A stretch of 64,000 nt of DNA from Nitrospira sp. (GCA_024760505.1 CP058931.1:3638597-3702596); one strand, 5' to 3'. Counted from the first letter of the stretch, positions 8,773-17,967 are shown. Made by a program: numbers and translations. Notes: a model not told the origin generated them from the sequence alone.

Positions 8773-9957
8773 TTATAGCACAACTGGTTTTTTGATCCCC
8801 ATCATTGTGACACCAAAAAATGCCGCCGTCAGTAATAAGAGAACCCCAATACAGAAAAACCCTCCTCCATAGCCTAAGGTATGGATGAGTAGACCAGCCA
8901 GGAGCGGTCCGCCTGCGTGCCCGATATCCATAATGGTTCCCCGTAATCCCATACCAGCCCCCAGATCTTTTCCTTCTGAATAATCAGCAACCAGGGCTGT
9001 GGTCGAAGACGTCACCACCGCTTCGCCAAATCCAAACGCTCCGGCGACCACTAACAAGAGAACATAGCCCTGGATCTGGGGAATAACCATGACCATGAGA
9101 CCGCACAGGCACAGCCCTCCAAAAATCAGCGGCTGCCTGGCCCCCCGATCAGAAATTCGCCCCATCACCGGTTTGGCGATAAACGAAGTCAACGCCTGCA
9201 CTCCAAACAAAACTCCGATTTCGGCGGCGTTCAATCCGATTGTCAATCCATAAAGCGGCAAAAACGCCATCAGGGTACCGTTGCCCATCATCTTGGCAGC
9301 TTCCACGCTACTCGTGATGAGAATGGCTGGAATCTGGCAGACTCGACGGAGGCCTTCGCGCATCTCCTTCCATAAGTCAGAGGAATATTGGTGGACACGC
9401 GAGGGTGTGGGCGTCTGGGGGATCACCCAGAAGAAGACTAAAGCTAACATCCCAAAAAATCCAGCTAAGAGAAACGTGGGGACAAATCCATATTGATAGA
9501 CGATAGCCCCCCCAATCATTGGACCAAGCAGGCCACCACCCTGGGTTGCCGAGGTGTACCAACCAAAAGCCTCTCCTCGTCGTTTCGCAAAAAGCTCTGC
9601 CACCATCGCTAAGGCCAGCGGCGTAAACATCGCGGTCGCTAATCCATGAAACAATCGGAGAATACTTAACGTCCAGAGATCCGAGGTGAAGGGATACAGA
9701 AAAGGCGGAATCGCAAAGGCCAACACTCCTCCCAACATCAACCGTTTTCGATTGATCTGGTCCGAGAGCAATCCTATCGGAAGCTTGAGTACGATACCGG
9801 TCACTGTCGAGACAGCCACTAAGAGGCCGACAAGAAATGGGCCGGCTCCAAGGCCCTCCACAAACAGAGCCAAGGCCGGTCGACGCACCATGTCATAACT
9901 AATAAAACTACAAAAACCGACAAGACAAAGACTGATAAATGTCTTTGAATCTTTCAT
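8773..9957 (-). CDS. MFS transporter
   Basis: 394 residues with about 12 predicted membrane helices in two halves of six. The cytoplasmic loop motif A after helix 2 reads GLLSDQINRKRLMLGG, with a second copy in the other half (GRISDRGARQPLIFGG). The length and short loops fit drug:H+ antiporter or sugar-efflux type transporters. Substrate and direction cannot be read from the sequence. The adjacent ribE and small-membrane-protein genes give no substrate clue. Confidence 0.88.
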   Translation of the reverse strand: MKDSKTFISLCLVGFCSFISYDMVRRPALALFVEGLGAGPFLVGLLVAVSTVTGIVLKLPIGLLSDQINRKRLMLGGVLAFAIPPFLYPFTSDLWTLSILRLFHGLATAMFTPLALAMVAELFAKRRGEAFGWYTSATQGGGLLGPMIGGAIVYQYGFVPTFLLAGFFGMLALVFFWVIPQTPTPSRVHQYSSDLWKEMREGLRRVCQIPAILITSSVEAAKMMGNGTLMAFLPLYGLTIGLNAAEIGVLFGVQALTSFIAKPVMGRISDRGARQPLIFGGLCLCGLMVMVIPQIQGYVLLLVVAGAFGFGEAVVTSSTTALVADYSEGKDLGAGMGLRGTIMDIGHAGGPLLAGLLIHTLGYGGGFFCIGVLLLLTAAFFGVTMMGIKKPVVL

Positions 9958-10112
9958 GTTAGAGACCAGACGAATGGGAGGGCCGGTGAGAGAAAACCGT
10001 CATTACGAGATTCTGAGAAAAAAACAAAAGTCTAAAAAGTCAAATTTCACACGCCATGGTCTTTAGGAAATTTATCGACCGCCTGATCAACCGCCGATTG
10101 ACCCAGCACGCC

Positions 10113-10916
10113 TTATGGGTTCGATGGGGATCCGAACGTCAGCTCGAGGGTCTCTTGCCGGCCGGAAATGAGCGTTATCTTGGCTTCCTGATAACCCAGC
10201 ACCGGGTGCCAGGCCCCGACCGTATGTGTGCCCGCAGGAATATCGGTCAATCGAAAAACCCCGTCGTCGTCGGATACTGTCACATACGGATTTGCGGTCA
10301 ACAGAAGCCAACCTTCCATAAAGCTGTGTTGATCACATGTCCATTTGATAATGCTGCTACGCCGTGCTTTGAGTTGGAGAGTGGCTTCCTCACCCTCTCC
10401 CAAATTGGAAATATGAAAAAGCGGCAGACGGCCGTTATCCAACATCTCCCACCCCCGGATTTGATGAAGAATGGGATCGCGCATGGCCATACGGAGATTT
10501 TGATCGGCCAAGGTGCCGATGACTCGTGGCACGAATTGACATCGGTCCACCGCCAGGATCGGCGCTTCTTTCGGGAGAGGTTTCCCACGGTCAACCTCTT
10601 GGAGGAAAACGACCACATCCGCCAAGTGCAGCTTGGAAGACACACGGACTTTCGGGATATGGATGAAACCTTTTTTGTCCGCAATAGTCTGACAGAATTC
10701 GGGATGGCTTCCCATGGTGACTTTATAGGTTTTGGGTGTTGGAACAATCCCAGCAAATTTCATAACACCAGTGATCGACCCTCCACCGTGAATCGCCTCT
10801 TCCTGATAGGCACTCACCGTCCCTTCGCTCAACGGAGTCCACAACATCAAACCCACTACGACCAAGGATAGGGCAATATTCTTTCTTTTCTGACTTTGGA
10901 CGCGATACCCATCCAT
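10113..10916 (-). CDS. Periplasmic carboxypeptidase-regulatory-like/cupredoxin-like protein
   Basis: 267 residues. The ATG at 10916 was chosen because AGGAG sits 9 nt upstream; an in-frame ATG at 10925 directly abuts that site. A signal peptide near residues 14-36 is followed by a beta-rich domain (GGGSITGVMKFAG) and a C-terminal carboxypeptidase-regulatory-like fold (DDDGVFRLTDIPAGTHTV, GAWHPVLGY). The segment with WTCDQHSFMEGW carries Cys and His residues that could bind metal, as in cupredoxin-like relatives. The function is not established. It is a lone gene. Confidence 0.7.
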   Translation of the reverse strand: MDGYRVQSQKRKNIALSLVVVGLMLWTPLSEGTVSAYQEEAIHGGGSITGVMKFAGIVPTPKTYKVTMGSHPEFCQTIADKKGFIHIPKVRVSSKLHLADVVVFLQEVDRGKPLPKEAPILAVDRCQFVPRVIGTLADQNLRMAMRDPILHQIRGWEMLDNGRLPLFHISNLGEGEEATLQLKARRSSIIKWTCDQHSFMEGWLLLTANPYVTVSDDDGVFRLTDIPAGTHTVGAWHPVLGYQEAKITLISGRQETLELTFGSPSNP

Positions 10917-11489
10917 GACACACATCTCCTCCCTAAAAATTTGTCCTTAAGAGTCAATCCGGACTACCGACACCAGGGAAATGACTAGACTGGAAAATAA
11001 AATCTACTCACAATTCGGGGAACAGTGAATATCCAGTTCCCGGTGGGCCTCATCTTCAATTCCTCAACACTTCGGCTTCTCTTTAGTGATTTCCCCACCC
11101 TTCGCCATTGATTCACTCCACTCAATGGTGCTTTTGGGGATGTTAAAACGAAGCATCCCTTGATTCATCGGTACCCCTTAAGACTCCTCACAAAAAATCA
11201 TCTTGCCGTTTTATAGGCTACGCTGGCAAGGGCAAGGCACTCTCGTTCTTTCCAAAGGATACCGGATAGTCGTTCGGTATATTTTGGATGATTCTCACCA
11301 TGCTTACGCCGAGAACGACTTCGATTGATACAAGACACTCAGTTGTGTGGGGGGAACCTTTGGAAAGTAAAGAGGAGGAGAATGTCTTGACTATCCGGGA
11401 ACGGAGTGCCTCTTGCGAAATCTTCGGTGGTAGTATCCCGGGGATTCACGCACCAACATCATGTAATGAATACTCAGAATGAGCCCAAT
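10917..11489. other. Intergenic region with nested inverted repeats
   Basis: About 570 bases without a convincing gene; the short plus-strand frame at 11288-11482 has no ribosome site. The notable content is a set of perfect inverted repeats between about 11232 and 11416, listed separately. Confidence 0.5.
11232..11416. repeat. Complex imperfect inverted repeat, possible structured RNA or mobile-element relic
   Basis: Three sets of complementary arms lie within about 185 bases. CTTTCCAAAGG (11248-11258) matches 11357-11367, 11 bp perfect. CCGGATAGTC (11262-11271) matches 11389-11398, 10 bp perfect. GGCACTC plus CGTTC (11236-11248) match GAACGGAGTGCC (11399-11410), 12 bp with one bulge. The first two pairs cross, so they imply either alternative folds or a pseudoknot. 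Confidence 0.5.
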
Positions 11490-11837
11490 TTAGGAGGGAG
11501 AGACTCCGGATAAGGCGTCCTGTTCGGACTGGCACACCGAGATGAGTTCATGGATTTGGAGATTTTGAAGCAATTCCCCAACACATCCTTGTGGTTGAAT
11601 CCAACTTATCCTGCGACGTAATTCCCTGAATTGATAGGAGCACAACACCAGAAACCCTAAGCCGGCGCTATCCACAAACGTTAAGCCTTTGAGGTTGAGA
11701 ATCAGATGCTCTTGTTCGGTATGGCAACATTGATTGATAATGGCCTTAACATGCCATCGGGAATGCATATCTAACCGACCATGAAAATCTACGACGGTGG
11801 CGCCTCGAATTCCACGTATAATGACTTCAATGGCCAT
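11490..11837 (-). CDS. STAS-domain anti-sigma factor antagonist-like protein
   Basis: 115 residues, a single STAS domain. The conserved phospho-acceptor loop reads FVDSAGLGFLVL after a buried strand (HLILNLKGL), as in SpoIIAA-type proteins whose Ser is phosphorylated by a partner kinase. No anti-sigma kinase or PP2C phosphatase gene is nearby, so the partner must lie elsewhere. It lies upstream of, and is divergent from, the helicase genes. Confidence 0.85.
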   Translation of the reverse strand: MAIEVIIRGIRGATVVDFHGRLDMHSRWHVKAIINQCCHTEQEHLILNLKGLTFVDSAGLGFLVLCSYQFRELRRRISWIQPQGCVGELLQNLQIHELISVCQSEQDALSGVSPS

Positions 11838-11994
11838 AATCTTACGAAACCTTATCGGTCCAATACGTCAGACCTTAACGAACGTTTCTTCCTGGCTGCT
11901 CATCTTTCACAACCCATAATGACGCCAAAGAGGATGGTTCCTTTTCTTTTAATCGACCTATATCATATTAGTGTTTTCACCCACCGACTCCTGC

Positions 11995-12000
11995 TACAAT
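11995..12000 (+). promoter_or_regulatory. Candidate extended -10 promoter for the helicase operon
   Basis: TACAAT preceded by TG plus one base (TGCTACAAT) ends 10 bases before the ATG at 12011. No good -35 box is seen. If used, transcription would begin only a few bases before the start codon, giving a nearly leaderless mRNA, consistent with the lack of a ribosome site. Confidence 0.3.
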
Positions 12001-12010
12001 TTCATTATCC

Positions 12011-13870
12011 ATGCCACCAGCCATTCATCCTGTTGATCTCATAGAAATACTCCGCCGGCATCGCCTGACTCCGGCGATTGTCTTTTTGACCTCTCGCCGG
12101 GCCTGCGATGAGGCAATTGATACCTTCGCCCACAGTTCTGCCAGGATGTCGACTCAACGCTCGGAGGCTATTCGGGAGTTTCTGGAGAAATTCACCAAAG
12201 ACTTCCCGAGTGTTGAACATCACCCCTTAATTCCTGTTGTGCAGGAATTCGGAGTCGCAGCTCATCACGCAGGGCATCTCCCTTCCTGGAAAATTGCGAT
12301 TGAAGAACTCATGCGCCAGGGTTTATTGGATGCAGTGTTTGCCACAACGACCTTGGCCGCGGGGGTTGACTTCCCGGCACGAACCGTCGTTATTACCCAA
12401 TCCAGCGTACGGAAATCGCAGGATTTCACGGATCTGACCAACAGCGAAATTCAACAGTTGGCCGGCCGCGGTGGACGTCGAGGCAAAGATTTGGTGGGTG
12501 TGGTAGTTATTACTCCTTCTCCTTACATTGACTTAAACATCCTTGGCAAAGGACTCACAGGCTATCCGGAACCGATCGACAGCCAATTTGTGGTGTCCTA
12601 TCCCATGGTGCTTAATCTGCTCAAGGCCCATTCCCTGGATCAGATTGAGGGACTCCTCGCAAAAAGCTTTGCGCAATTTCAGCTGAATCAACGATCCAGT
12701 ATCCATCAGGATCATCTGGATCAGATCAAGGAACAATTAACACCATACGGACCCCGGGAATGCGCCGATTGGATCACTCAGTGGAAAGGCTTTGATCTGG
12801 CCCGCCGCCGCAAAGCGCACCGGCACCCTATCGTAACAAACGACACGCCCTTCTTGACGGCCTGCCTGCCATTTCTGACTCCAGGGCGCCTCATCGGACT
12901 GCCAAAAGGTCCGGCGATTATTCTCCGTCAGTATCGAAGCCGTGGAACCTTTGCCCCAATGTTATCGGTGATTCGGGCGAAAGGCACCTTGGGTGAGTGT
13001 CCTGCCCATTCGGTCACTCAGGTCTACGACCGCCTGTTTGAGTTTCAGCCCTCTCGCACAATTCCCTGGTGTCAGCCACAGGTACTCGCTCAACTCAAGA
13101 AAGAGCTCTCCCAATTGCCTGCGCGTCTGCCAACAGTCCCGATTTTGCCGGAAACCCAGGAAACAGACGATCCGCTCCTTGCAGAAGTATTAACAGAGGA
13201 ATTTCCCTGTCCCAGCTGCCCCTCCCACCCGGCTTGCAAAAAAGACTTTCCCCTGGCATCGAAACTTCGCCAGAAAGCACAGCAATTGACCAAAACGATT
13301 CAAGCACTCCGTGATGGATTGTGGCACCGGTTTCAACAAAAAGCCGACGTACTCCATAAATTCGGATATATCACCGCCAACTCGCAACTCACCGCTGACG
13401 GTGAATGGGCTAGACTCATTCGTATAAACCATTCCTTACTCATCACAGAACTGATTCGTATGGAGGCCTTTTCAGGTATTGCGCCAGGATTATTAGCAGG
13501 CGTGATGGCGAGTATTTCCCATGATGATGATCGTCCAGGATCCTACATGCGCCTCCCGTCTGGACTGGCCTCCATGTTGACGCAGGTGCGGGCCGTCGCT
13601 GATTCCTTGAGCCCCTATGAACCCCCGCCCTTGTTGCGCTCAGATGTCGCCGCACTCGTGGAAAGTTGGATCGGAAATCCCCAACTTACTTGGGCTTCAC
13701 TGGTTCGTTCGACATCCATGGCCGAAGGAGATGTGTATCGCCTCTTAGCCAGGACCTTGGAATTTCTCTCTCAAATATATGGACTCAAGGTTACACATCC
13801 CGGCTTGGCCGATACCGCCCACTCCGCGATGGTGACGATGCGCCGGGAAGTCCTGCAAGAACTTCCATAA
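12011..13870 (+). CDS. C-terminal half of a Ski2-like DEAD/DEAH helicase (RecA2 half)
   Basis: 619 residues. It opens directly in the second RecA domain: motif IV region PAIVFLTSRRACDEAI (about 25-40), motif V ATTTLAAGVDFPART (about 118-133) and motif VI QQLAGRGGRRGKD (about 152-165), the pattern of the Ski2-like superfamily 2 helicases. No Walker A or DExx box is present in this gene. Further on is a Cys cluster CPSCPSHPAC (near residue 400) and a helical C-terminal region. The missing RecA1 half is the next gene, 22 nt downstream, so the two products must associate to form an ATPase. No ribosome site is visible. Confidence 0.85.
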   Translation: MPPAIHPVDLIEILRRHRLTPAIVFLTSRRACDEAIDTFAHSSARMSTQRSEAIREFLEKFTKDFPSVEHHPLIPVVQEFGVAAHHAGHLPSWKIAIEELMRQGLLDAVFATTTLAAGVDFPARTVVITQSSVRKSQDFTDLTNSEIQQLAGRGGRRGKDLVGVVVITPSPYIDLNILGKGLTGYPEPIDSQFVVSYPMVLNLLKAHSLDQIEGLLAKSFAQFQLNQRSSIHQDHLDQIKEQLTPYGPRECADWITQWKGFDLARRRKAHRHPIVTNDTPFLTACLPFLTPGRLIGLPKGPAIILRQYRSRGTFAPMLSVIRAKGTLGECPAHSVTQVYDRLFEFQPSRTIPWCQPQVLAQLKKELSQLPARLPTVPILPETQETDDPLLAEVLTEEFPCPSCPSHPACKKDFPLASKLRQKAQQLTKTIQALRDGLWHRFQQKADVLHKFGYITANSQLTADGEWARLIRINHSLLITELIRMEAFSGIAPGLLAGVMASISHDDDRPGSYMRLPSGLASMLTQVRAVADSLSPYEPPPLLRSDVAALVESWIGNPQLTWASLVRSTSMAEGDVYRLLARTLEFLSQIYGLKVTHPGLADTAHSAMVTMRREVLQELP

Positions 13871-13892
13871 ACACAGATTGGAATATAATGTC

Positions 13893-14948
13893 ATGCATCA
13901 TGATGATCTCAAACGTGAACTCCAAAATTTACCGGTAAAATATTTGCATCACATGGCAAGAGGCCGCATCCATCGACATTTTCGTCTCGGAAAACATCGA
14001 CTTGTTGAATTAATGCTGGCCTTTCCACCAGACCAAATTCTGGCCATCGAAACCGAACTGCAGCAGATACTGACCACCCGCCAGGAACGCCTGGCCGCGC
14101 AAGAAGCCCGCGCCGCAGCACGCCCTCCAATTCCTGCTTCGCCCTTTCAAGCAAAAAATCGCCCCCCAAAAAAAAGGCCCACATTCGGCCCTTTTCAGCC
14201 ATCGATTACGCTTAAGCAAATCTTGGAAGGGATTGGCGTTCCTGAGTCTCAACCCTTTGTTCCGGATCCCTGGCAAACCGAGGCGGTGGAACATCTGGCG
14301 CATTCAGATGTCATCGTTAGCGCCCCCACGGGAAGCGGAAAAACCTACGTCGCCATACAAGCGATCAGACAGGCCATGGCACTCAACCAAACGGTGATTT
14401 ACACCTCTCCACTAAAAGCGCTGTCAAATACAAAATTTATGGAATTCACCCAGCTTTTTGGCCCGGATCAAGTCGGGATTTTAACCGGAGACCGGCGTGA
14501 CAACGCCCAGGCCCCACTCCTGGTCATGACGACCGAGATTTTGAGAAACTTATTCTATGATGCCGCTAGCGGGGAGATCGATTTGCGGCTGCATACTCTG
14601 GGGCTGGTCATTCTGGATGAATCCCAATATCTCGCCGATCCAGAACGGGGGGTGGTGTGGGAAGAAACCATTATTTTGTGTCCATCCCAAGCACGGCTTC
14701 TTCTTCTCTCAGCCTCGATCGGGAATCCTCAAGATCTGGCTGAATGGCTGCAAGCCATCAGGCCTATTCCCTGCCATCTCATCCGCCATGCCAAACGATC
14801 CGTTCCTCTTCGAGGGCTGTATCTTCATCCTACAGGACAACTTGTTCCGCTATTCAAAAACCAAGATATTCTCCAAGGCAAAGGCTATACATTTCATCCA
14901 GAAACGAAGCAGCTGTTCGCCGAATACGAAATTAAACCATTCCATTAA
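13893..14948 (+). CDS. N-terminal half of a Ski2-like DEAD/DEAH helicase (RecA1 half)
   Basis: 351 residues from the ATG at 13893; a TTG 15 nt upstream is also possible. After ~125 residues of basic and Pro-rich sequence comes the first RecA domain: motif I SAPTGSGKT, motif Ia YTSPLKALSNTKF, TTEILRNLF, motif II VILDESQYLAD (DESQ instead of the usual DExH) and motif III LLSASIGN. It ends before motif IV, exactly where the upstream gene begins in domain terms. Gene order is therefore the reverse of domain order. No sign of frameshift decay: both frames are intact. Confidence 0.85.
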   Translation: MHHDDLKRELQNLPVKYLHHMARGRIHRHFRLGKHRLVELMLAFPPDQILAIETELQQILTTRQERLAAQEARAAARPPIPASPFQAKNRPPKKRPTFGPFQPSITLKQILEGIGVPESQPFVPDPWQTEAVEHLAHSDVIVSAPTGSGKTYVAIQAIRQAMALNQTVIYTSPLKALSNTKFMEFTQLFGPDQVGILTGDRRDNAQAPLLVMTTEILRNLFYDAASGEIDLRLHTLGLVILDESQYLADPERGVVWEETIILCPSQARLLLLSASIGNPQDLAEWLQAIRPIPCHLIRHAKRSVPLRGLYLHPTGQLVPLFKNQDILQGKGYTFHPETKQLFAEYEIKPFH

Positions 14949-15210
14949 TTCACGTAAAAGGCATTTATCATTCATTAACTAATGCAAAAAACATTATTTT
15001 CAAGCCACTGCGGCCTGTGACAAAAAAACAACATGCTGTGGTAATTATTATACGTTATGACACTCAATCTATTGTCAATGTTGCTATTTTACGGGAAAAA
15101 ATTCACATTCCTAATAATTGTTTTTTAGCATAAATTTTGCGTTATCCACATGGAGTTAGTATAAAATTGCCTTTTTTGTGAAATATGAATTCTTAGGAAT
15201 TATTTAAAAT
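14949..15210. other. AT-rich intergenic island
   Basis: About 260 bases that are markedly AT-richer than the flanking genes, with many A and T runs. It lies between the split helicase and a lipoprotein gene and contains a promoter candidate. No gene is seen. Confidence 0.5.
15137..15165 (+). promoter_or_regulatory. Candidate sigma-70 promoter for the lipoprotein gene
   Basis: TTGCGT (15137-15142) and TATAAA (15160-15165) are separated by 17 bases. The predicted transcript start near 15172 leaves a leader of about 39 nt before the ATG at 15211. Confidence 0.45.
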
Positions 15211-15738
15211 ATGAGCAACAAATCTCTTGTTTCATCACGTATCAGGTATATCCTGGTGAGTCTACTTTCGATCACAGTTATAGGTTGTCAGGGTCTTCAG
15301 CCAAAATCAACTGGAGAACTGGCCATGGAGGATCATGATTTCCTTGGGATTTGGGACGCCTATAATCACTGCGTGGATAGTGCTGACATCCAGCACATGC
15401 AAGCCAATCTTGACGTGTTAGCCTCAGCACCGAAACCGATCTCACTGGACGATTCTCCAATTCCGGTCCCCGCATTTCTGAAAAAATGGTCTACCGCGAG
15501 AGGTTCCCGTCTGGCTGTCGATCCACGAGCCATGGCTGCCTCCTGCTCAATTCATCTCGCAGAAGTCGCCCAATTATCAGCAGATTGGCCAACGGCACTG
15601 CGCACATTTCAGGAAATCACGAAAAATTACCCGGAACCTCAATATGCCTTCTACGTCAGTAAAGCCAATCAGGCGATGGAACAACTGACCACCGTTCGAC
15701 CTGTCTCTCTTTCTTTCCAGGAAGCCCTGGTTGACTAA
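15211..15738 (+). CDS. Lipoprotein of unknown function
   Basis: 175 residues. The N-terminal signal has a lipobox (ITVIGC) with the lipidated Cys near residue 26, so it should be membrane anchored facing the periplasm. The rest is helical with a TPR-like stretch near the end (SADWPTALRTFQEITKNYP), but no full repeat family can be assigned. It stands alone, with its own promoter candidate. Confidence 0.65.
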   Translation: MSNKSLVSSRIRYILVSLLSITVIGCQGLQPKSTGELAMEDHDFLGIWDAYNHCVDSADIQHMQANLDVLASAPKPISLDDSPIPVPAFLKKWSTARGSRLAVDPRAMAASCSIHLAEVAQLSADWPTALRTFQEITKNYPEPQYAFYVSKANQAMEQLTTVRPVSLSFQEALVD

Positions 15739-15881
15739 ACTCATTCCCTCCCTATTTTTTTCACTTAATTCTTCCAGGTCTCCAGGTTGACGTTTTTGGA
15801 AAAATCGTCTTTTGAGGCCCTATTTCAGCACATCACCGGCAATTCCTGCGTGGGATCCTGAGGCAAAGAAAAAGGAAGAAC

Positions 15882-16232
15882 CTAGAGGAGTTGCTTGCTT
15901 TTGGGTTTATTGGGCTGGCAAACCTCGCATTGGCACATGCGGCGCAGTGCCGTATAGGAATATAGCCCGGTATCATGCCCGTCACTCCATTTAAATCGGA
16001 AGGCATAGCGTCCAACCGGCTCTATATCCTGCAATAATATGAGAAGCGGAATAGAATCTGGCTTAAGACGCAACTCTCCGGTCCACTCGTCCGTGCAAGC
16101 CGCACAGGGGCAATGTTGTCGCAAATACCGAACCGGGTAGACGCCCTTATGCCCATCACTCCACGTAATGCCCAGAACCCCGTTATCCAGCCATTCCATA
16201 TCCGTCGGTTCAAGTGTTGCTTGAGAAGTCAT
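15882..16232 (-). CDS. DUF971 / GBBH-like N-terminal domain protein
   Basis: 116 residues. It matches the stand-alone form of the domain found at the N-terminus of gamma-butyrobetaine hydroxylase: WSDGHKGVYPVRYLRQHCPC, then a repeated WSDGHDTGLYSY unit. Cys pairs CPCAAC and CQCEVC could bind zinc or an iron-sulfur cluster. In other bacteria the stand-alone domain is often near iron-sulfur or Mrp-type genes; here it follows recO by 28 nt. Role unknown. Confidence 0.8.
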   Translation of the reverse strand: MTSQATLEPTDMEWLDNGVLGITWSDGHKGVYPVRYLRQHCPCAACTDEWTGELRLKPDSIPLLILLQDIEPVGRYAFRFKWSDGHDTGLYSYTALRRMCQCEVCQPNKPKSKQLL

Positions 16233-16260
16233 ACCTGATTGTCCTTATGAGTGGGGCATT

Positions 16261-17010
16261 CTAGGAAACCCATTGTTCAAATGTTGGAAGAGCTTTTCCG
16301 ACGACTGCTTGAAAATAGGCTTCAATCGCCTCTTCCACCTCAATCCTGACCGTTCCAATCGCTTTTAATCGAGACAGACTGGCCATAGGTAAGCGTCGAG
16401 CTTGTTCAATAAACGCTAAACTGCCTTTAGAAATAGACAGTAACCGCCCTACACCCCGTTGACCACAGCCGTGGCATACCATCCCCCCTAATCGAGGGGA
16501 AAACCACTGAGGCATTTGGGGGGAGGCAATATTTCCGCATTCAGTACAACGATCAATTTGTGGACGAAAACCAGTATAGCCCAGCACATGAATTTGAAAT
16601 AATAATGTGGTGAGGGCCAGGTCCCTGTCAGGAAGTAAGTGTTCCAGGGCATATACCAGTGCTGAATACATCTCTGGATTGGGATCACGATCGGCCGTAA
16701 TCATCTCCACCATATGTACCATCTTGGCAGCGGCTGCCATCACGCTTAAATCTTCACGTAAGGCTTTAAAGTTTCTGACCAGATCTATTTGACTAATCTG
16801 CCCCAAAGCGTCAGGGGTTTTTTGGAATAGAGTGACATCAACAATCCCAAAAGGCTCAAGAACCCCGCCGAAGCGTGTCTTCATCCGGCGAGCGCCCCGA
16901 GCCGCGCCTCGAATTTTTCCCAAATCGGCCGAATACAGAGTGACAATTCTGTCAGCATCACCCCATCGCTGGCTTCGAATAATGACCGCGCGAGTTCTTA
17001 AGAGCGGCAT
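16261..17010 (-). CDS. recO: DNA repair protein RecO
   Basis: 249 residues, normal length. RecO works with RecR (and RecF) to load RecA on SSB-coated single-stranded DNA. The N-terminal OB fold starts with the family pattern RTRAVIIRSQRWGDADRIVT, followed by KIRGAARGARR. A helical C-terminal domain holds a zinc site (CTECGN with CHGCGQ). It follows era in the same direction with about 60 nt between them, a common recO-era pairing. Confidence 0.93.
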   Translation of the reverse strand: MPLLRTRAVIIRSQRWGDADRIVTLYSADLGKIRGAARGARRMKTRFGGVLEPFGIVDVTLFQKTPDALGQISQIDLVRNFKALREDLSVMAAAAKMVHMVEMITADRDPNPEMYSALVYALEHLLPDRDLALTTLLFQIHVLGYTGFRPQIDRCTECGNIASPQMPQWFSPRLGGMVCHGCGQRGVGRLLSISKGSLAFIEQARRLPMASLSRLKAIGTVRIEVEEAIEAYFQAVVGKALPTFEQWVS

Positions 17011-17073
17011 GAGTAGTCTACAAGTACGGTCTACAGGTCAGACATGAATACTGAGGTCATTACCACAAATTTT

Positions 17074-17967
17074 TCATCCATATCCCAGTTCATTCAACAC
17101 TTGAACATTATCGCGCCAGCCTTCCTGCACTTTCACCCACATCCGCAGATAAATCTTCATGCCGAACAGTCGCTCCATATCTAACCGGGCACTTTGGCCA
17201 ATCTCTTTGAGGCGCATGCCTTTTTTTCCGATCACAATCCCTTTTTGACTTGTTTTTTCGACAAGAATAACGGCTCGAATGGTCGTCAGCCCTGGTTCTT
17301 CCTGAAATTCCTCGATCAAGACACCCACAGCATATGGTAATTCATCATACGTCTGGGCTAGAACTTTTTCACGAATGAGCTCCGCAGCCATATGGCGCAT
17401 AGGCTGATTGGTCAAAAAATCTTCGTCATACATCAATTCCGAACATGAGGGCAGACACGCAAAGGTTAATTCCACTAATTGCGGGATATTTACCCCGGTC
17501 TTGGCGGAAATGGGGATAATTTCTGTCCACGGAAACCATGTGCGGTATTGATCAATAAGGGGGAGCAGCCTGGATTTGGCGACTGCATCGGCTTTATTTA
17601 ATAATAAAAATACCCCCTTAAATGGTCGCTCTTGATGAGACGACATGATCTGCTCCAGGACTTGTCGGTCCCCAGGACCCGGCAATACCTGACTGTCCAC
17701 GATCATATAGACCACATCGGATTGAGTCAGGGTCCCTAACGCCGATTCCACCATCTGTGTGTTCAGGCGATGGTGAGGCGTATGGAGGCCAGGCGTATCG
17801 ATGAGAATGAGCTGACCTTCGGGGTAATGCCCGACCCCTAAAATCAGGTTTCGAGTTGTTTGTGGTTTATCAGAGACGATGGCGATCTTTTCGCGTACCA
17901 ATGCGTTGAGCAACGTCGACTTGCCGACATTGGGTCGGCCGAGAATGGCTAATTGGCCTGATTTCAT
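17074..17967 (-). CDS. era: GTPase Era
   Basis: 297 residues. It is an essential GTPase that binds the 3' end of 16S rRNA and helps mature the small ribosomal subunit. G motifs are in order: G1 GRPNVGKST, switch region KPQTTRN (G2), G3 DTPG, G4 NKAD, G5 SAKTG. A C-terminal KH RNA-binding domain follows with IGKKGMRLKEIGQSAR. It lies upstream of recO. Confidence 0.96.
   Translation of the reverse strand: MKSGQLAILGRPNVGKSTLLNALVREKIAIVSDKPQTTRNLILGVGHYPEGQLILIDTPGLHTPHHRLNTQMVESALGTLTQSDVVYMIVDSQVLPGPGDRQVLEQIMSSHQERPFKGVFLLLNKADAVAKSRLLPLIDQYRTWFPWTEIIPISAKTGVNIPQLVELTFACLPSCSELMYDEDFLTNQPMRHMAAELIREKVLAQTYDELPYAVGVLIEEFQEEPGLTTIRAVILVEKTSQKGIVIGKKGMRLKEIGQSARLDMERLFGMKIYLRMWVKVQEGWRDNVQVLNELGYG

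Noticed and set aside
11288..11482. Plus-strand frame of 64 codons
   Set aside because: Lies inside the inverted-repeat region, no ribosome site, no protein-like composition.
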